Shown: positions 62,233-64,000 of the stretch, piece after piece | Position numbering within the stretch: the stretch's first letter is position 1 | Layout: the number at the start of each line of letters is the position of its first letter | Assembly: GCA_002498845.1 (NCBI GenBank) | Contig: DAJC01000051.1 | Coordinates: forward strand, 1-64,000 | Length of the DNA: 64,000 nucleotides | From: Thermoplasmatales archaeon UBA509 | GTDB taxonomy: Archaea; Thermoplasmatota; Thermoplasmata; Thermoplasmatales; Thermoplasmataceae | Direction: 5' to 3' | The notes under the pieces: generated by a model | The model's input: the letters and a program-made list of their open reading frames with translations, nothing else | Databases searched by the model: none | Told to the model about the DNA's origin: nothing | Program-made: the position numbers and the translations under genes

Positions 62233-63728
62233 ATGGTTGTAAGTCAATCACCCGTTGGTGGTAATCAACTTAGTAAAGGCTCTGTTAGCTTCATAGGTTT
62301 GTTGGGATTGACATTGGCCGGCGTTCTGGCCATCATCGGTCCAATTGAAATAGCGGCATTTATCGGTGATACAGGTCCAGCGGCAATTTGGCCTATAATT
62401 CTTGGATACGTCCTTTTTGTCTTGGTATCTTTTCCAATATTAGAGTATACGAGAATAGCACCTTTTGCTGGAGGATACTACGGTTTGGCAGAACTGGGTT
62501 TTGGAAAGGCCTTCGGAAAATTCACCTCCTTGGCGAACTATTCTTTTTACAATTTTTGGCAAACAGCCAATGCTTTTTTATAGCTTGGCTGGCAGTTGAC
62601 ACTATTTACATCCTATATGGCATCCTATTGCCTATCTGGACATGGTTTCTCATTGCCTTTATTACCATAATTATAACTTATGTGATGACTATCCAGAAGG
62701 CTAGGAATCTTAGTAAAATTATTACCTATGCTATTCTAGGTACTCTTGTAATAGTAGTTGGTTTTATTGTATATATTGTCTTAAGAACTCCATACAACTC
62801 CACTTTCTATCTGAATCCTGGAAATAGTTTTGGAGGATTTGGGGGTATAGCCCTAGCAACAGCGGTTCTTGGATTTTACCTTTTTACAGGCTATGGAGCC
62901 GCACTGTTCTATGCCGAGGAGGGGGTACAATCTAGGAAGAACATGTGGAAGGCAGTTTATATCGGGCTCACTATTTCGGCCTTTATCATAGCACTTGCTG
63001 CTTATTCGGAAGTCGCATCTGTTCCAATTTCTGATCTTGCTACAGTTGGAAGTTCGTCAATTCCTCAACTTGCAACTTGGATTTATTTCATACCGGCTAA
63101 GGCATTACTAATCCTGAATATGATCATACTGGTGGTTTCTTTAATAGCTTTTGGTGCAGGTGGAGGGTCACAGGCAAGACTTATGTGGGCTATGACTAGA
63201 GACAATTTCATTAAAAGCAAGTGGTTGAACACGATTCATGATACTAGGAAAACCCCATCTAACGCTGCGTCTTTTGATGGATTACTTGCTGGTTTAACAG
63301 TCTTTCTGGTTGCTGTTTTAATGGTTCATTTTTATGGATACAACGCAAACACTGTTGCAGATTGCTTTTTTGTAGCTGGGACGGCTTCCACAATATTGTG
63401 GTATTTTCATCATTTCGTGCCTGAATTTGGACTTTTTACATTTCTTGGAAAGCACAAGGAGATTAAATTCTCCAAAGTGCGCCGTTATACCTCAGGGCTG
63501 ATAATCCCAATAGCAGGCGGTGCTTTGTTTGTATACACATTCTATCTAGGAATAATCAGCGATCTGGTCGAACCATACTTGGCGTTCGTTATAGTTGCAC
63601 TTTTGATCATAATTGTTATTATTGGGTATACAATATATAAATATCATAAGGGTGAACTTGGTGAAAGCACAGTAAACTATATGGTAGCCGAAACTGGAAA
63701 CACAGAATATATTGTAAAGAAACAATAA
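62233..63728 (+). pseudogene. APC-family amino-acid permease, frame broken by one base
   Basis: Two overlapping frames together make a complete permease of about 498 residues. The first (62233-62583) covers helices 1-3: SKGSVSFIGLLGLTLAGVLA, FAGGYYGLAELGFGKAFGKF, ending QTANAFL and TAG. The second continues without loss as IAWLAVDTIYILYGILLPIW to 63728, helices 4-12, with GGGSQARLMWAMTRDN near residue 310, typical of the APC family. The switch lies in T6 followed by A at 62574-62580; one extra T, or a -1 ribosomal slip at T_TTT_TTA, restores the frame. It is therefore a recent pseudogene, a sequencing indel, or a programmed frameshift. Confidence 0.8.
62574..62583 (+). other. candidate -1 slippery site before a stop codon
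   Basis: In the upstream frame the codons are GC[T TTT TTA] TAG: the heptamer T_TTT_TTA fits X_XXY_YYZ exactly and is followed at once by a stop. A -1 slip continues with ATA GCT TGG, the permease frame. No strong stem was recognised in the following bases. Confidence 0.4.
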
Positions 63729-63731
63729 AAT

Positions 63732-63754
63732 CAGGCATTAAACTGCCTGTTTTT
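63732..63754 (+). terminator. hairpin and T run after the permease
   Basis: CAGGCA-(6)-TGCCTG followed by TTTTT, starting four bases after the permease stop. It looks like an intrinsic terminator; archaeal termination depends mainly on the T run. Confidence 0.6.
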
Positions 63755-63890
63755 ACATTTAATTTTCTAATACAATTAGAGTACTTGCCTACATTCGAAC
63801 TCCATCTCTACATTAAGGTTGAACACGTAAAGATCTTTGTTTTGAACTGCTGTGTTGAACAAATATATAAATGGAATTTAGCCGGTTCTG

Positions 63891-64000
63891 CTAATGTTTC
63901 CCCTCCTGCAGATCTTTCTCCTCCATCTTTGACAGCTCCACCTCCCACTGGAAAACCTTTGCACTGTTCTCCTTGAGATACTCAACAACAAGGCTGCTCT
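63891..64000 (-). CDS. 3' end of an unidentified gene, cut by the window
   Basis: The minus strand is open from the window edge to TAG at 63891 and reads a natural charged C-terminus: VVEYLKENSAKVFQWEVELS then KMEEKDLQEGKH. It looks like the end of a helical protein or coiled coil. Too short to assign; the 63785-63976 plus-strand frame overlapping it is not convincing. Confidence 0.5.
   Translation of the reverse strand, partial: SSLVVEYLKENSAKVFQWEVELSKMEEKDLQEGKH

Noticed and set aside
1-64000. CRISPR array or cas genes
   Set aside because: No regularly spaced direct repeats and no Cas-like protein; the only RNA-guided nuclease is TnpB.

Overview
The window looks like a chromosomal segment of a thermoacidophilic archaeon of the order Thermoplasmatales. 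I infer this from protein families and gene style; I ran no search. The main signs are: leaderless genes whose start codon sits about 25-29 bp after a TATA box, frequent TTG/GTG starts, AGG/AGA arginine codons, an archaeal TPP riboswitch, an XPB-Bax1 pair, Lrp, ArsR and TrmB-type regulators, and many MFS carriers. I saw no rRNA, tRNA or CRISPR array.

Layout. 0-6 kb: a breakpoint joins the 5' end of an MFS carrier gene to a 2-hydroxyacid dehydrogenase gene that has lost its 3' end. A secreted PF04185 phosphoesterase with a membrane-protein partner, an MTHFR-like enzyme, a small frameshifted gene and about 1.1 kb of decayed DNA follow. 5.9-9.9 kb: a thiamine operon under a TPP riboswitch (MFS carrier, thiD, a HypE/PurM-like kinase-fold protein, thiE). 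9.9-13.5 kb: a winged-helix regulator, a mercury cluster (HMA metallochaperone, MerA) and an MFS carrier. 13.5-27.3 kb, minus strand: a compact seven-gene alpha-glucan/trehalose operon, glgB-glgE-treS-maltokinase-treX-treY-treZ. It carries both the GlgE route (trehalose to maltose to maltose-1-phosphate to glucan) and the TreXYZ route (glucan to trehalose). 27.3-29.7 kb: a membrane protein resembling M48 peptidases but without the zinc motif, and a TnpB-only IS605-type element.

29.7-34.9 kb: Lrp regulator, a CMD-like protein without CxxC, a TDT-family channel, then a divergent arsenic locus (arsB facing dsrE-like, fmdE-like, arsR) with two palindromes in the shared promoter region. 34.9-40.7 kb: DUF1641 and sulfide:quinone oxidoreductase-like pair, SDR, MFS, amidohydrolase and CopD-like genes. 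40.8-46.4 kb: XPB helicase and Bax1 nuclease, an AidB-like acyl-CoA dehydrogenase, and an enolase-superfamily OSBS/NSAR-like enzyme. 46.4-59.7 kb: SpoIIM-like protein, a small leaderless gene, gmhA, three methyltransferases, three family-2 glycosyltransferases, a nucleotidyltransferase-fold protein and a DUF2079 membrane protein. This part is probably for surface glycan building. 59.8-64 kb: GntR regulator, NfeD-like and PH-like/zinc-ribbon proteins, and an amino-acid permease whose frame is broken exactly at a T_TTT_TTA heptamer before a stop codon.

The strongest items for follow-up are the archaeal GlgE/TreXYZ operon, the arsenic-linked DsrE/FmdE pair, the HypE-like gene inside the thiamine operon, the possible -1 frameshift site in the permease, and the zinc-less M48-like protein beside a lone TnpB element.
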